64,000 bases of DNA from Haberlea rhodopensis (taxonomy: Eukaryota; Streptophyta; Magnoliopsida; Lamiales; Gesneriaceae): assembly GCA_907163345.1 (NCBI GenBank), contig CAJQUN010000014.1:2852001-2916000 (forward strand). Reading direction: 5' to 3'. The translations under genes were made by a program, and so were the position numbers. Below are positions 25,090 through 37,714 of the stretch, one piece after another (position 1 is the stretch's first letter; each line of letters starts with the position of its first letter). The notes under the pieces are model-generated. The model searched no databases, was not told the origin of the DNA, and was given only the letters and a program-made list of their open reading frames with translations.

Positions 25090-28000
25090 TCACTTTGAAG
25101 CTTTGAGAATTTCCTTATAAACGACGTTCCTAGTTTGGAAGTGAGTAGGGGAAAAAGCAGTCGGTGGTTTGACCAGTACTTTTACACAGCTGGCCTTTCT
25201 GACCCTAGACAGAGCAACATATAGTTGGCCGTGCGAAAAAACTGGTTGTGGTAGGTAAATGCCAACTTTCTCGAGCGTCTGGCCTTGTGCTTTGTTAATG
25301 CTCATGGCGAAACAAAGGTGTATAGGAAATTGGTGTCTTCTAAAGGGTATGGGACATTTAATGTTGTCGGATGGTTCCAGTGGGATCCTCGGTATGAAGA
25401 CATATTTCCCAGTTTGTTCCCCAGCTGCAATCACGGCACCAATGATATTTTTACCCAGTTCACGACAGATGAGGCGAGTACCGTTGCATAGGCCTTCAGA
25501 TGGATTTATATTTCGTAAGAGCATTATAGGGCAATTTTTTTTTAGACGAAGAACATGAGGTGGTAGTCCTGGTATAGAGACTCCGTTCAAGAAATCTTGA
25601 TACTGACATTGCTGATGTACGTTTTTCGTCACATCGTTGCTCACATATTCAACAAGAGTGCCAGGGAATTTATCAATCATAGCATTATTAATGTTATCCA
25701 TGCATTCATTTTTTGGCGTCAGAATTGCTCTATCGATAACCGAGAAAGGTTCTGTGTAAATGTCATGGAAAGAAGGGAATATTTGTTCGATGAGATGATC
25801 CAAAGGTTCATCACAATCAACATAAGGTACACACGTATTCATTGGGAGCGTTATTTCGTCATTGGAATTTGTTGGTTCAGTCCCATCACCAATGCGAAGT
25901 AACAAGTCTGTGAAAAAAGGATCTTCCCGTGCGCGCATGTTTTCCATCAGGTGGTATTTGTGAATAGAAGGCCACAACCGTGAATTGACAAGACAAGAAT
26001 CGACCGCATCGTCCCGTGAACCCCCGACAACGATAGGGATGGTTTGCCTGAAATCACCACCAAGAACAACTGTCTTACCTCCGAACAAGATTGGTTTTTC
26101 TGTGAGGTCACGCAAGAACAAGTCTAATGCTTCGATACACCTCCGATTGGCCATTGAAGCCTCATCCCAAATTATTAATTTTGACGATTGAATAAGTTGA
26201 GCATGCACGCTTTGTTTCTTTATTGCACAAGACATCGCCTGATCAACAATGGTCGGAAGTTTAAATCGTGAATGAGCGGTTCTACCGCCGGGGAGTAAAG
26301 ATGCGGCTACGCCTGAAGATGCGACTGCAAGGGCGACGCCACGTGAGGTTCGGACAACAGCCAAAAGAGTCCTGTACAGGAAAGTTTTCCCAGTTCCGCC
26401 CGGACCGTCAATAAAAAAAGCGCCCCCATCCGGATGGTCGACACACGCAAGGATTTGATTAAATGCTTCCCGCTGCCTAGAATTTAACCTTGACACAGAA
26501 TTCAAATCCTCCTCGGACACAGAAATGTTAAGTTCATCAGCGTAATCTTTGCTCCGCATTTCGTCCTCGCTAACCCAAGTTTTGAATGGCACCAGGTTGA
26601 AATCATCAATACTCTTACCCATCGATTGGAGGAAAACATCTATCGAACGAAGGGAACGGTCAAATGCAACATCTTCAGGTAGGCCATTTTTCCCCAAGAA
26701 ATCCTCGGACAGATGGGATCGAAACTCCATCCACAAAGAGACAGGGTCAGAAGGAAGGTTGTACACGAGGATTGTGGCAAACAACCTACGCAAAGTGTAT
26801 GGGACCTGATAAGTTGAAGCCTCTTCTATGGACGAACGAATATCATTGTCCGCAATTAACAGGCCATGGTGTAAAGCAGATTCGCGAAAGCTATCATAAA
26901 GAACACCATTATGGGTCTTGAGGTGCTCGAAGGAGGTGGGCGATCTTAAATGATTTAGTAACAACCTCAAATAATATCTTTCAATTTCCACAGGGCTGAC
27001 GGTGACAAGACGACCAAGGGCAGTCCCGCGTTTGCGGGGGGTCCATTTTTTATGTGTCGCTTTCCAAACAAAGTGCTTGGGGAATTCACGGTAAAGAAGG
27101 TCCAAAGCTCGTACACCCGGATCATTAGCATTTATGAAGAAGAACTGTGTCAATTGAGTCTTCGTATTATTAGGGTTAGATAAGATGCTCTCCAAGGACC
27201 GGGCAGCATGGAAAAAAAGGTAATGGGAATTCGGCAAATGGACATGCAGTTGAATAACATTAGGATGCATTTCGTATAGTATGTAACCATAAATGCGCCA
27301 CATTGATTCCGGCGCGCAAAGCCAACGTGCAGATTGGAAGTCGCGTATCTCATCCATGTCTTGTAGTGCGGGCGTGTCAACGACATTGAATGCAACTTTA
27401 TCATTTCCCTTGCATACATATTTGTACAAATACTTGATGACCTTAACATCTGCACATATCTCAACATTAATGTGACAATCGAATTTTGCCAATAAATAAG
27501 AGTTGTATGGAATGACCCAGCGATTATCCAAGGATTTCCTTCTTGCAACAACATATCTACCGTTATTGCTGCGCCTATATGCTGGATAAGAATTATTGCG
27601 ATGTGTAGTGGACTCAATAAATGCTTTTGGATAATGATTTTTACAAGAACCAGCTCTCATGCAAACATTTGTTGGGTTCATATCTCCGCAAGGCCCGTGC
27701 ATCATGTGCTTGGAGACACAGCAATGAAGATGAGGATACGCAACAGGATCAGGGATTTCGGCCGAGACAAAGCGATCATACGCTTCAACGGAAGTAATCT
27801 TGAATCTGTTTTTCATAATCACAAGCCAATGCACGTGCGGGAGCCCTCTTTTTTGGAACTCAATAACATATAGGTAGGCTGCCACCTTCCCAAAAATCTC
27901 TTTAGAAACAATTTCATCCTTCAATTCTTCATTTTTTGCCCGAAAGACACGGGCAAGTAAATCAGCTCGATTATGTGCCTTCTCGCCTGGTAGGAGCTCG

Positions 28001-29450
28001 TCCTGGATCTCTGACCAATTTGGGTTGCATGTCATGGTGATGAAAAAATCAGGCCGACCGAATGTGCTAACCAAGGCAAGCGCGTTCATGTAACGCCTAC
28101 GAAGGTCCCTCGGGCCACCAAGAAAGGAAGCAGGCAATACAGTGCGCTGGCCGATGGATTTACCATATGTAACGCCATCACATGCCATGCTGTCAACTAT
28201 ACCTTGAAATGACTCCATCCGAATATCATTCTGCATTTGGGACTTGCGCAAGTAATCCAAACGTTGTGTCTCTATCTTTACATACATGTCGATTTGGTAT
28301 TGTTGAATAAGGCGGCCAGCATGAAATATGTTGGTCAAGTCATCGCGGCGCAATTGAAATCTGTAACAGTAGAATTCTCGTGCAGCAACATTCTTTTGGT
28401 TATCCCGATTGCGTTCTAGATCTGAAAGAAAGAGCAGATGGAACATGTAAAATGTAATAGTGAATTCGGTATGAGGAAAAGTTAAGAAAACGATGAGTAC
28501 AAAAGTTAAAGGGACGTACTCTCATGTTCAGCACTCAACAGCGATTCACAAAAATTATGCTGGCAAGGCAAGATTGGATCCGTCTCTTCTTCGAGCATGA
28601 GGGGATGAATCTCTGAATCATCACCAGTGGACCATGTTTTGCGGATCCCCGTATGCCATCCAGGCTCGCCAAATGGGAATAAGAGCGGATATTGCAAGGG
28701 GTCATAACAACCATAATAGTAGTGAACGGGTTGCGTGCTGTTTGATTTGGTGTAGACACGAACGTCGTGAGGACGATCTGAAGGAAGGTCGGTTAGTTCA
28801 TTCCAGATGGCCGCAACATGATCTACCACAGGCAAATTGTACACCCTATGATCTAAAGAAGGATCAGCACGCAGAACGATTTTGTATGAGCCAAGGTCGG
28901 GCAAATCTCGCAAGCTCCTAAAGAAATTTGCATATGGATTGAGCCTCATCAAGTCCATTATGAATGATATGATCTTTGCATCCAGATCTCCCGATTGGGC
29001 CAATCTATTATCAGCCTCATTTTCTATCCCATAGAAATACAGCTGGAGTTGACGACCACATCTCTCTGCAGGCACCAAATCCCTAATGAAATGGTAAATA
29101 CCGCCTTGTACCTTGAATGTGTAAATGCCCTTATCTGCGCTGCATAACGCATGATCATAATATATCCCAAGTGAAGTAAATGCCGATGAGTTGTTATATG
29201 TGCGACAACGTTGGCGGAAATGTTCAGCGAGGTGAGAGGTATCAGCGATATAGAGTTGCCACAAACGCGAAGGCATCTTCGTGCATCCAAGGTCTATCTT
29301 TCCATTTCCGCAGCAGAAACCCGGTGGCTCCCTGTATATCCGGCGTGCACCACAATATTCACAGTCGGAAGCTGAGGGTAGCCGCCATACTTCTGTTGGG
29401 ATTTGATCGGTCCTGTGTACAAACTTACGAGACTTTCTTTGCCTAATGGA
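25090..29450 (-). CDS. Helitron Rep-helicase (HUH nuclease plus PIF1-type helicase)
   Basis: Nicks and unwinds DNA during rolling-circle transposition. Two exons join cleanly: about 29450-28520 (GAG A|GTACGT) and 28421-25090 (ctttcag|AT CTA), about 1,400 residues. In order: a Cys cluster (CEYCGARR...GFCCGNGK, near 29330), the Helitron-like N domain (YRFQLR, FFITMTCNPNW), the HUH motif in GLPHVHWLV (near 27830), the tyrosine segment KYLYKYVCKGND (27400-27440), then PIF1 helicase with Walker A GPGGTGKT (near 26390), Walker B IIWDEAS (near 26165) and the C-terminal HLCFAMSINKAQGQTL and YVALSRVR motifs. No stop interrupts either exon. The first exon is open upstream of its first ATG (29276) to a TGA near 29455, and the Cys cluster lies before that ATG, so a leader exon or non-AUG start is likely. 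Confidence 0.9.
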
Positions 29451-30760
29451 TGCTTGTCAAGTACCAGTGTTTGTTCGAGAGGATGAAACTCTTTGGCCAA
29501 GACCGAATGGAGCATGTGCTACTGAAGAGGATGCTGAAATAACAAAGAGAAGGTAGATAGATGAGAAATCCCTGAGCAAAACGTCGAGGCTAAGTAAGGC
29601 AGTTTTTAAATTTGAAAACACAAGGCAATGGTATCCAAATCCCGGGTCCGACTGGATGTGTAATCTTGTAAAAGGGCCAAACCCTCCCCATGCAATACGA
29701 ACGGGTGAACCCCACGCATGGAAGGTAAGGCAAGGGAAGGCGTAAGTCTAGGGAATGAAGGTGTATACACCTACCTCAGGGAGGGATGCGCCTTGACCTG
29801 TAGGTAATATCGTTGAACGGAGTCATGGGCGGATCGGCAATGACAGGAGGTGCCACGGCTTGGAAAGAAGATGACATGCCTGTAACAAAGGATCAAGGCA
29901 ATATGGTGTATGAGAAAGGAACCGTGGAAACGTGAAAGCAGATAGAGAAAATGAGAAGTTGTAACTGGGTAGCGATTTTTTGGACCGCCCTAAGGAAACA
30001 CGCGATTCTTGATGCCCACGCATTATAGTAAGCGTTGATCGGGATGAAGGAGCGCTGGAGCCAGAGTACCAGGCCCCCGACACGATGTGCCTAAAGATCA
30101 AAAGCTAATAATGATGAGCAGCATAAGGTAGGAAAACCACGAACGAAACAATTCCTAATGATAATGATACTCAATTCCAATCTGTTCTTTTATGACAGAA
30201 AATGAATTGTAAGAAAAAAACACCCCCTTTTTTTTCAAAAACTCAAACAGCATTTACCGGGAAAAATTGTTCCCCCTAAAACGGCATTTTTATATATATA
30301 TATACACACAAGACGTATATAAGGCAAGATGTCGAGTGCATTGGATCAAATGCATGACAAGACTACATTTTGTAGCCTAAGACCTGAGATTAGTGCACAT
30401 CAACATTAATGTATTATCAATGCTCAAATAAATTAGGAGGTCTTCTTGCAAGAAAAAGCAATCTAACATTTCTTTAAAAGCTGAAACACCATTCAGGATA
30501 AACAAAATATAATAAGTGGCACAAGTTTTTTTTTTCGCTTGGTTAATTTTTGTTTTTTAAATAACCATTACTCAATGATATGTGTAATAACTGTTTATGT
30601 GTATTGGCGTATCGTAGGGACTCGATCCATACAAGAATTCCTCAACAATTGTTTTGAAACTAAAATATTAATAGTGCTCCCAATGAAGCATGTTGAAAAA
30701 AAAATGAATGTTGAAACAGAACGATACGTTAAACTTTGTCCGACCTAATTGAACCAAACT

Positions 30761-31073
30761 CAAAGTAGACACAAGATCGTGTAATGATCGTAAATCCCTC
30801 ACTCAAATATCATAAATATTTTCAGAACAATTAATGGGTAACAATCATCGAACATGTCAAAAAATACATATATACTCACTAAACTAAGGAGGCTGTTTTG
30901 CTTAAAAATGTATGACCAAAGTAGACACAAGATCGTGTAATGATCGTAAATCCCTCACTCAAATATCATAAATATGTTCAGAACAATTAATGGGTAACAA
31001 TCATCGAACATGTCAAAAAATACATATATACTCACTAAACTAAGGAGGCTGTTTTGCTTAAAAATGTATGACC
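30761..31073. repeat. Tandem direct duplication, 156-bp unit, two copies
   Basis: The segment starting CAAAGTAGACACAAGATCGT occurs at 30761 and again at 30917 with almost no change over 156 bases (one substitution seen: aatattttc versus aatatgttc). High identity implies a recent duplication inside the Helitron. Confidence 0.95.
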
Positions 31074-33427
31074 CTGTTTTTTTTGCTCCATCGGTTGAGC
31101 ACCAGAAATACAGGAAATAAAGGGCAGCAATATTCCAAGAATCTTAAAACGAAGGCAACACTTTGGAGGTAACTGAACGAACCATATAGGCCCAAGGAAA
31201 TGATTTACATTATGTAGGGTATCGCCACACACAAGATTGGAATCACTCAAGCAATATGTTAACATTTACAGCCATGTTATAAAAGGGATTGGGTGTATAT
31301 TTTCTCACTACATATTTTTAACATAAAACACATATCATCTATTCATTTAAACTTTAAAAGATATATTTTCGCAGGGAAAAAAGCAGTTTCGACCAAAAAC
31401 TTGAAAATGTTTTATAAAATTAAGGATTAAAAGCCACTCCAACACTCATTAAATGCATACACATTTCAAAAGGCATGAGCACAAACGCTTTTCCTTCGGT
31501 AATTGAGAGTAATAACCAACCAAAAGTTAGCATACTTTCATTTTTTAAAATATAAAAATGCAATGAATATGAGTATCTGAAGTATGCAGAATTGAATGCA
31601 GTCAAAGAAGAAGAAGGCATAGTAAATATCCACCCTATCCCTTTAAGCAAAGCAGGGGATCAGCGTAGCACACAAGGGAGAGCAGGCACCAATTGTAATT
31701 TAGTGAGTAACTTACATTTTTAAGCAAAACATCTTTATGCCCTTTATTTTTCTCGATGACATTAACCATGGCCGACAAAAACATAGGGGGGAAAATTTTT
31801 TTAAAATAGGAACACCAAGAAATTATCACTGTTAAGATAACACCACAGCATAATAATCTTAACAACAGAAAAATAAGTAACACGCAGATATGATATCATC
31901 AAGCAACCAACCATAAGACCAAATGATCGATTATTTCTCACTAAAGATTTTCATTGGTGGTTGGGGCATCTTTCTGCACCTTCGCATGTGCTTTGTGTTT
32001 ATTTCTATAGTGTATGTTGTATGTTGGCTTCCAAGAGACTATTTTAGATATACTATTTGTGTAAGAAGCATATTATGACTTTGTTGGCTGTTGATGTGGG
32101 AATTTGGTTTTCCAGCCCTTCTTTTATTTTATATATCCAATGTTTCAAGTATAAGGTTAAGCCTAAATTTTCACCCTATGTTCTTCTTGCAGAACTTCAG
32201 ATCGTGGAGTTTGGACGCCTAATGTTGGCGGCTGCTGCCCCTTTCTATATCTTCGCATGTGCTTTGTGTTCATTGCTATAGTATATGTTGTATGTTAACT
32301 CCCTATTGTTTATATAAAATCCTAAATCAACAAAGGGCTCGCTAACTTGGTCATGGCTTGCAGTATTTTTTTGTTTTGTCTCTTGTTCATTCCCCCCACA
32401 ATGTTTTTTTACTGATTGAGGACTCATGATCATGAAGGAATTTTATCAAAAATCTACAAATCAACCAAGATTTTTGGGATGACTGCTTCTCCAATGATTG
32501 GGAAAGGTAGATGTAACTTGTATCGGTGAGCATATATTATATTTTAGCACACTCTCTGATGGATATAAAATCGAGATAGACCAGATTTTACGATAACACT
32601 TTTGACACCATTTTGTTGCTTAATTTGGTGATGAAAGGGACATCCATTCGGTAAGACTCTGGAAGCCTCAGAGTCATATCACTCTATAGTCCATCACTTA
32701 TCCCCCACTTTTGACCTAATTTATGGAAGCCTCAGAGAATAGGATGTGACTAAAAGTTGGAGTATTCTATCTATTGAGGGATATACACTGAGAGATTTCA
32801 TCTATCAACCAAAAAAACTAACCAACCCAAATCGAGAACAAAACAACAAACCTGAAAGAGTAGACGGAGAAAAGGAAAGCTGCGATCTTCGTCGATCCGA
32901 AGCTAAAACAGAAAACCCAAAAACTCAATAAATATCACAACGTTGAAAATCGTTAAAAAAACAGGCAAAATTGCATAAGCGAACCTGAAACACAACACGG
33001 ATGGAAGAAGGCGAGACCTACTCGGTGGGATGCAGAAGAACGGAAATATCATGAGCGGTAGTTTTATGAACGCAAGATTTATACAAAGTGCAAAAACGTG
33101 AAGCAACCTACCTGGTCATGTCGAAGGCGGCGAGATGCGCAGCACAGCAGCCACCACAGAGAAGCATTTAATGACAGCAGACAATTGCAGGTGGACGAAC
33201 GGACAAAGAACCGCGGCTGGCAATGACCGGCGGACAAAGGCCGCGCATGCGAAGACAGGTGAAATCCATCGGGCAAGAAGCGAGCCCTAGCGGCCATGGA
33301 AAGATAATAAATATTAATGGACCCAAACATTAATAAAGCCCAACATTAAGCCCAACTTTGTACTAATAAATCCATATCCATAAACCAAGGTCCACTTAAG
33401 AATTGACCAGCCATGGTCCACTTAAGA

Positions 33428-33451
33428 ATTACTGTTCATATGAACAGTAAT
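33428..33451. repeat. 24-bp perfect palindrome in the Helitron 5' subterminal region
   Basis: Each half reads ATTACTGTTCAT followed by its exact reverse complement. It lies 90-114 bases inside the 5' end. The flank also carries GGTCCACTTAAGAATT twice (near 33390 and 33415). Confidence 0.85.
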
Positions 33452-33541
33452 TTTCGGGGAATATAGGCACAGAACACTGTTTACTTGCCTAATCTCATAT
33501 TATATTGTTCTAATTATACAGTCATTATTAAATAATATAGA

Positions 33542-34686
33542 TATGGTCGTAATGATCAACTCACAGAATACAAGCTCATCCTCGGCAAAGGCAACCAATT
33601 CTCAACCGACGCATTCATCATAATGAAGCTCTAACGAAAACATGATGCCCGCAAATATACGTGATAAACGAAATAATATTTGATTTGAATAATTGAGTGC
33701 GATCATAATCCAATTTAAAAATATTCCTTTGTGATATAATTGTCTTCCTTGACTAAAAAACATGAAAAAAGGAATTGTTTTGGATTAAAATGTTAGAATT
33801 AAATGTATAAGATTTGAAATTTATTGTGTAAGTACGAGTATACCAACGTCTGCAAAATGGAACCAGTCGAAGAAACATTAGAACTGCTTTATACAAAAAA
33901 AATTAATCTACCAAAATTCCATTTAAGAAATTGTGTAACATTAATTCTGCTGGTTAATTGGTGGGTTATCGGCTTAGCTTCTCTGTTGGGGCATCATTTG
34001 GTCTTGCATCATTTGGTCTTGACTATTGGGCTCGTTGGTTCGTGCGCCATCCAGTTGTAGTCTTCGATCAATGGATCTTTACTTGTGATTTGAATAAGAG
34101 AGCTTGAGCGTTTATTGTACTTTATCAGTTTACATCTCTCGATTTTAGGACTTCGTTCCTACTGGTTAAAGAAGGCAGTTCCCTCTTTAGGACTCATTAT
34201 GGATCACATGGTTTGAAGGGACCAGACGTCGCTCTTGTAGTCTTGGCATCCTTCTTGTCATGTTCTAGCGGTTCTGTTTTGTTGGCCTCACTTTTATACT
34301 GTTTGTATGTTGTTACTTGAACCTTGTGATGAAGGTATTTGCGTTCAATGTACATTTTACATCATTTCAATGTTTACCTGCCAATGTAAATAACTACAAT
34401 ATAAAGTTCTCTAAACACCCAGGTCGAAAATAAACATGCTAACGATGCCACCAATAAGAGGTTACTTTTATTCAGAACAGTTATTTCTTACTTTTATTCA
34501 GAACAGTTATTTCTTAAGTGCTAGTACGCAGAAATAGCAACACATTGTTTTAGAAATGGGGAAAAAAAGGAAAAAAAGGAAAAAAACCTCTACTTATTTT
34601 ATCTTTTAAGCTGATTCTGTACATTTTAGGAGAAGTTACCACCATGGAAGATTCTTGGTTTTATACATCATTTGACTCAGAGAGAA
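33542..34686. other. Intergenic region between Helitron and DUF179 gene
   Basis: About 1.1 kb. It contains small tandem copies (CATCATTTGGTCTTG twice near 33990-34022; a ~27-bp TTACTTTTATTCAGAACAG repeat near 34465-34515) and the 3' flank of the minus-strand gene. I see no gene. Confidence 0.6.
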
Positions 34687-36784
34687 CTACAGATCTTGCT
34701 TAGGCTTGCGGCTCAATTCAGAATACTGACCACCCATTAGTTGCAGAATCTCTTCCCACGATCCGTCAGACGAGGACTTCTGTGAACCACCAAATATCAT
34801 ATTTGCACTGCAAGCAGCAACATACCAGTAATCTGATTCAATTTCCTCTCTTAATTGGTCCAGCTGCCACCCTGCATATCCCACAAAGAACCTGAAATCT
34901 TGAGACCTAAGAGTGCCTTTCTTTACCAATCCTGAGGCTTCATCAAGAGTATTTCGAGAACCAAAATACACTCCATTAATGACCTCCTCGAAACCGGGAC
35001 GTCCTGTAGTTTCCCCAGCTCTTATCAAAAACATACTCGCATCAAGGGGTCCACCAAAATGCAAAGAACAATCTGAGAATGTAGTAGCTAACTCAACATT
35101 AGTGGGACTCATGTGTTTCATTTTTTTGTGAAGTGGACGATTTATAACAACCCCGAATGGACCCTCTTGTGGATTCCTTGTTCCGGATCTGAGCAGAAGA
35201 ACTACAGTTCTCTCAAAGGTGCGAACTCCGTCAAGCTTTTCTGTGGCAACTAGGAGACAACCATTCTCAGGTGCTGAAATGGGGTGTGCCCATTTGAGGG
35301 GAAGGGGTACAGATCCAGGAGCTGTCTTCTCTTGGTTGTGAGCGAAATCCGCATTTTCTGCCTGCTACAATATCACATTACAAATTTTACTGTCAGATGA
35401 TGATTTCTAATGGTAAAATTTAGCAATTTGAGCCTAACTGCTTTTCAAGCTATCAAATTCAATCACGTCAGAGAGGCAACTCCACATTCAAGACTTATAG
35501 ATTGAAACATCCAAGAAATCATGGTAAACCAAACCTTTGAGAAAGAACAATACTACCTGCTCTTGAATGTAGAGCAACGCTCTGAATTCTCTCCAATCCA
35601 AGGGTTTACCATGAGATTTCTGGGAGCCAGTATCACTAGATTTGTTATTTCCAGAAGGAGGATTTTTTTCATCGGGTCCATCTCCTCCAGCTTTAGACCG
35701 ATCACTGCTCCCTATAGATGCAAAACATCCACATTAAATAGCACTTGTAATAGTATTCTCATAGTAGTGATACATATAAAAAAATAAATCAGTAAAAAAC
35801 TTCAAATTTCCCGAGAGAGAAAAAAAGACTAGAACCGTAACAAATATCTCGAACAAATGACTGGGAAATTTCATGCATACCTAATTTCATTTAACATATC
35901 AACTTAAAGAGAAGCTTTCATAAGCTAATGCAAGTGACTCCGTGCATAAAGTACGACCAAACAACTTAACTACCAACTACAGCCATTGATTGTGAACTTA
36001 CAAATTAGAAGCAACATTATCAAAATCTTTACATAGCTCACAATTAGTCAACCTAACATTCAGTAATAATCCAAATGAGAGTCTACCATGGTTAAGAGAT
36101 CAAAGCAAAAAGGATTTCTACTTCATGCACAACTTAAGAAATGTTGAAGAGCATTCTGTGGTATCCGCAGCCTAAGAATCACAGCATGCATCAAGATCTC
36201 ACGCCAACTCTTCTCTAAGACTTTGAAATCATTTTCTCCATTTCCAACACGTGTCACGCATGACATCCTCTTTTGCAAATATGAATCTCAAATAAACTCT
36301 ACAAGACAATCGAATTTGCAGTGGCCATAGATCAATAGCATCGGAGTTAGTTCCCAGCATTCACAAGTTCATTTGCATTCACAAGTTCATTTGCAGTATC
36401 TTTCTCAAAACTTAATAAGCGGTAATTCTACCTCACAAATCAACATGATCAAATCATCATAGATAGAACCTTCAGCATATCTCACAAGTCAACTCAAACA
36501 AACCCAACGAGATAAAAATTGAGGGGAAAAGCCAATAAAAATTGAAAATCGAAACTTTTACCAGAATCAGAAGACGAAGAATTGGAATTTCCTGAATTCT
36601 TCTTCCCCGTGGCTCTAACTAAGATCGATCTGTACTTACAATAACCAGAAAAACATTCCTTTCTCGAAACCCTAAAATCCAAAGCCAACGAAGTGTTTCT
36701 GGAATTCCAGATAGTGGGTTTCTCAAGAAAAGAATTTTTCAGGAGAAAGACATTGCTCCGAGCTTGCACACACCATAGATCCAT
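34687..36784 (-). CDS. UPF0301/DUF179 (YqgE-like) protein, chloroplast-type
   Basis: Three exons, 36784-36562, 35711-35557 and 35361-34687, join in frame to 350 residues. The first ~75 residues (MDLWCVQARSNVFLLKNSF...) are basic and Ser-rich, consistent with a plastid transit peptide. A low-complexity S/G/N/D linker follows (KNSGNSNSSSSDSG...). The last exon carries the whole YqgE/UPF0301 domain: GCLLVATEKLDGVRTFERTV, GPFGVVINRP, LHFGGPLD, the FFVGYAGW motif with QLDQLREEIESDYWYV, then WEEILQLMGGQY. Bacterial members are about 190 residues and of unknown biochemical function, sometimes labelled transcriptional regulators without firm proof. Intact. Confidence 0.93.
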
Positions 36785-37098
36785 GATTGCTAAGTAAAAA
36801 GGTAAAGAAAAAAAACTAGGCTTCCTCAGCGAGCTCTGTGTTAAGGAAGAAACAGCGAAAGGGAACAGCAATTGGAAAAAGGAAAGAAGAATATGCTGAA
36901 TAGTTTAGCCGAATAATTAATATACCGATATATAAGAGAGTGAAGGTGGGTGATTCGCACAATGTGTATCACTCCAGTGTAGATGATGGGAGTAGTGCAA
37001 TGCAAGGTTGAGATATTCTTTGTTTGTTTCAGTGGGGACCAATTTCACGACAAAATTTGATGCAACTGCTCTCCATAATTGATATCGTCCTCCATCTA

Positions 37099-37714
37099 AC
37101 GGTGTTCATCGGTTCAGTTAACCGACCGAACCGGGCCGAACCGAAAAAGCTCGGTTCAAACCGAACCGAAAAATTTCGGTTCGGTTTTTAAAAAAAAATT
37201 CAATTTTTGGTTCGGTTTTCAGTTACAAGGTCCGGTTAACCGAACCAAAAACCGAAATTTTAAAAAATATATATATATATTTTTTGAACTTTTTTTTAAT
37301 GATTTAAATATTTTTTTAATGGTTTCGCTCCTGATTGTATTAATAAGAACTCCTAAATTAACAACATGTTTCAAGTATAATATAATTTATTTTGTTGTCT
37401 CATTTAAACTCGCTTTTTTGTATTAAATAGCTTCAAAATAATATTAGAAGTTTAAAATTAAAAGGTCAAATGTTCAGAATTCATTTGAATCCAATGAATG
37501 ATGTATTAGTGTTTATATTTACGTTGATTTTTTATCAATTAATCATACAATTTCCAAAAAAAAATTAAAAAATAAAAAAAATGAAAAATGAAAAAAAAAA
37601 AAAGAAGAAGAAAAAACTATGGTTCGAACCGAACAATTTCGGTTCGATTTTCGGTTTTGAAATTTCAAAACCAAAATTCGGTTTGTTTCAAACCGAACCG
37701 AATGAACACCCCTA
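37099..37714. mobile_element. 616-bp MITE with 10-bp target-site duplication
   Basis: Terminal inverted repeats ACGGTGTTCATCGGTTCAG (left) and, as reverse complement, TAGGGGTGTTCATTCGGTTC (right). CCTCCATCTA flanks the element at 37089-37098 and 37715-37724. Near both ends the sequence is dominated by GGTTCGGTT/AACCGAACC iterations, with an A/T-rich core. A 10-bp duplication fits Mutator-like transposition. No protein is encoded. Confidence 0.85.

Larger units (their letters stand above)
29456..33530. other. Helitron 5' region: repeats and possible leader exons
   Basis: About 4 kb with no conserved gene. It holds a 156-bp tandem duplication (30761-31073), a 50-60-bp direct repeat (about 31980-32030 and 32251-32302), a GC-rich 62-codon minus-strand segment with ATG at 33297 and donor CAG|GTAGGT at 33111, and a 24-bp palindrome at 33428-33451. 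The minus strand upstream of Rep-Hel is where its promoter and leader should be. Confidence 0.5.
20015..33541 (-). mobile_element. Helitron, 13.5 kb, with Rep-helicase and RPA genes
   Basis: A rolling-circle transposon in minus orientation. Its 5' end (33541) reads TCTATATTATT, matching the plant Helitron start TCTATAYTA, and is preceded by host A. Its 3' end (20015) is CTAG followed by host T, so insertion was between A and T without target duplication. Eight bases inside CTAG is a perfect 10-bp GC-rich stem (20027-20049, GGCACCGCAC, 3-base loop). Inside, all on the minus strand, are the Rep-Hel gene (about 29450-25090) and an RPA1-like gene (24793-21458). Gene order from the 5' end matches autonomous plant Helitrons. 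Rep-Hel is uninterrupted in its visible exons; the RPA gene shows one phase mismatch. Terminal diagnosis is from direct reading; autonomy is inference. Confidence 0.9.

Noticed and set aside
29024..29515. Additional minus-strand frames overlapping Rep-Hel exon 1
   Set aside because: They are alternative frames of the same segment; only the frame with the Cys cluster and YYGCYDPLQYPLLFP joins the helicase exon.
36361..36394. 16-bp tandem copy (CACAAGTTCATTTGCA) in the DUF179 gene intron
   Set aside because: Simple two-copy slippage in an intron with no further structure.
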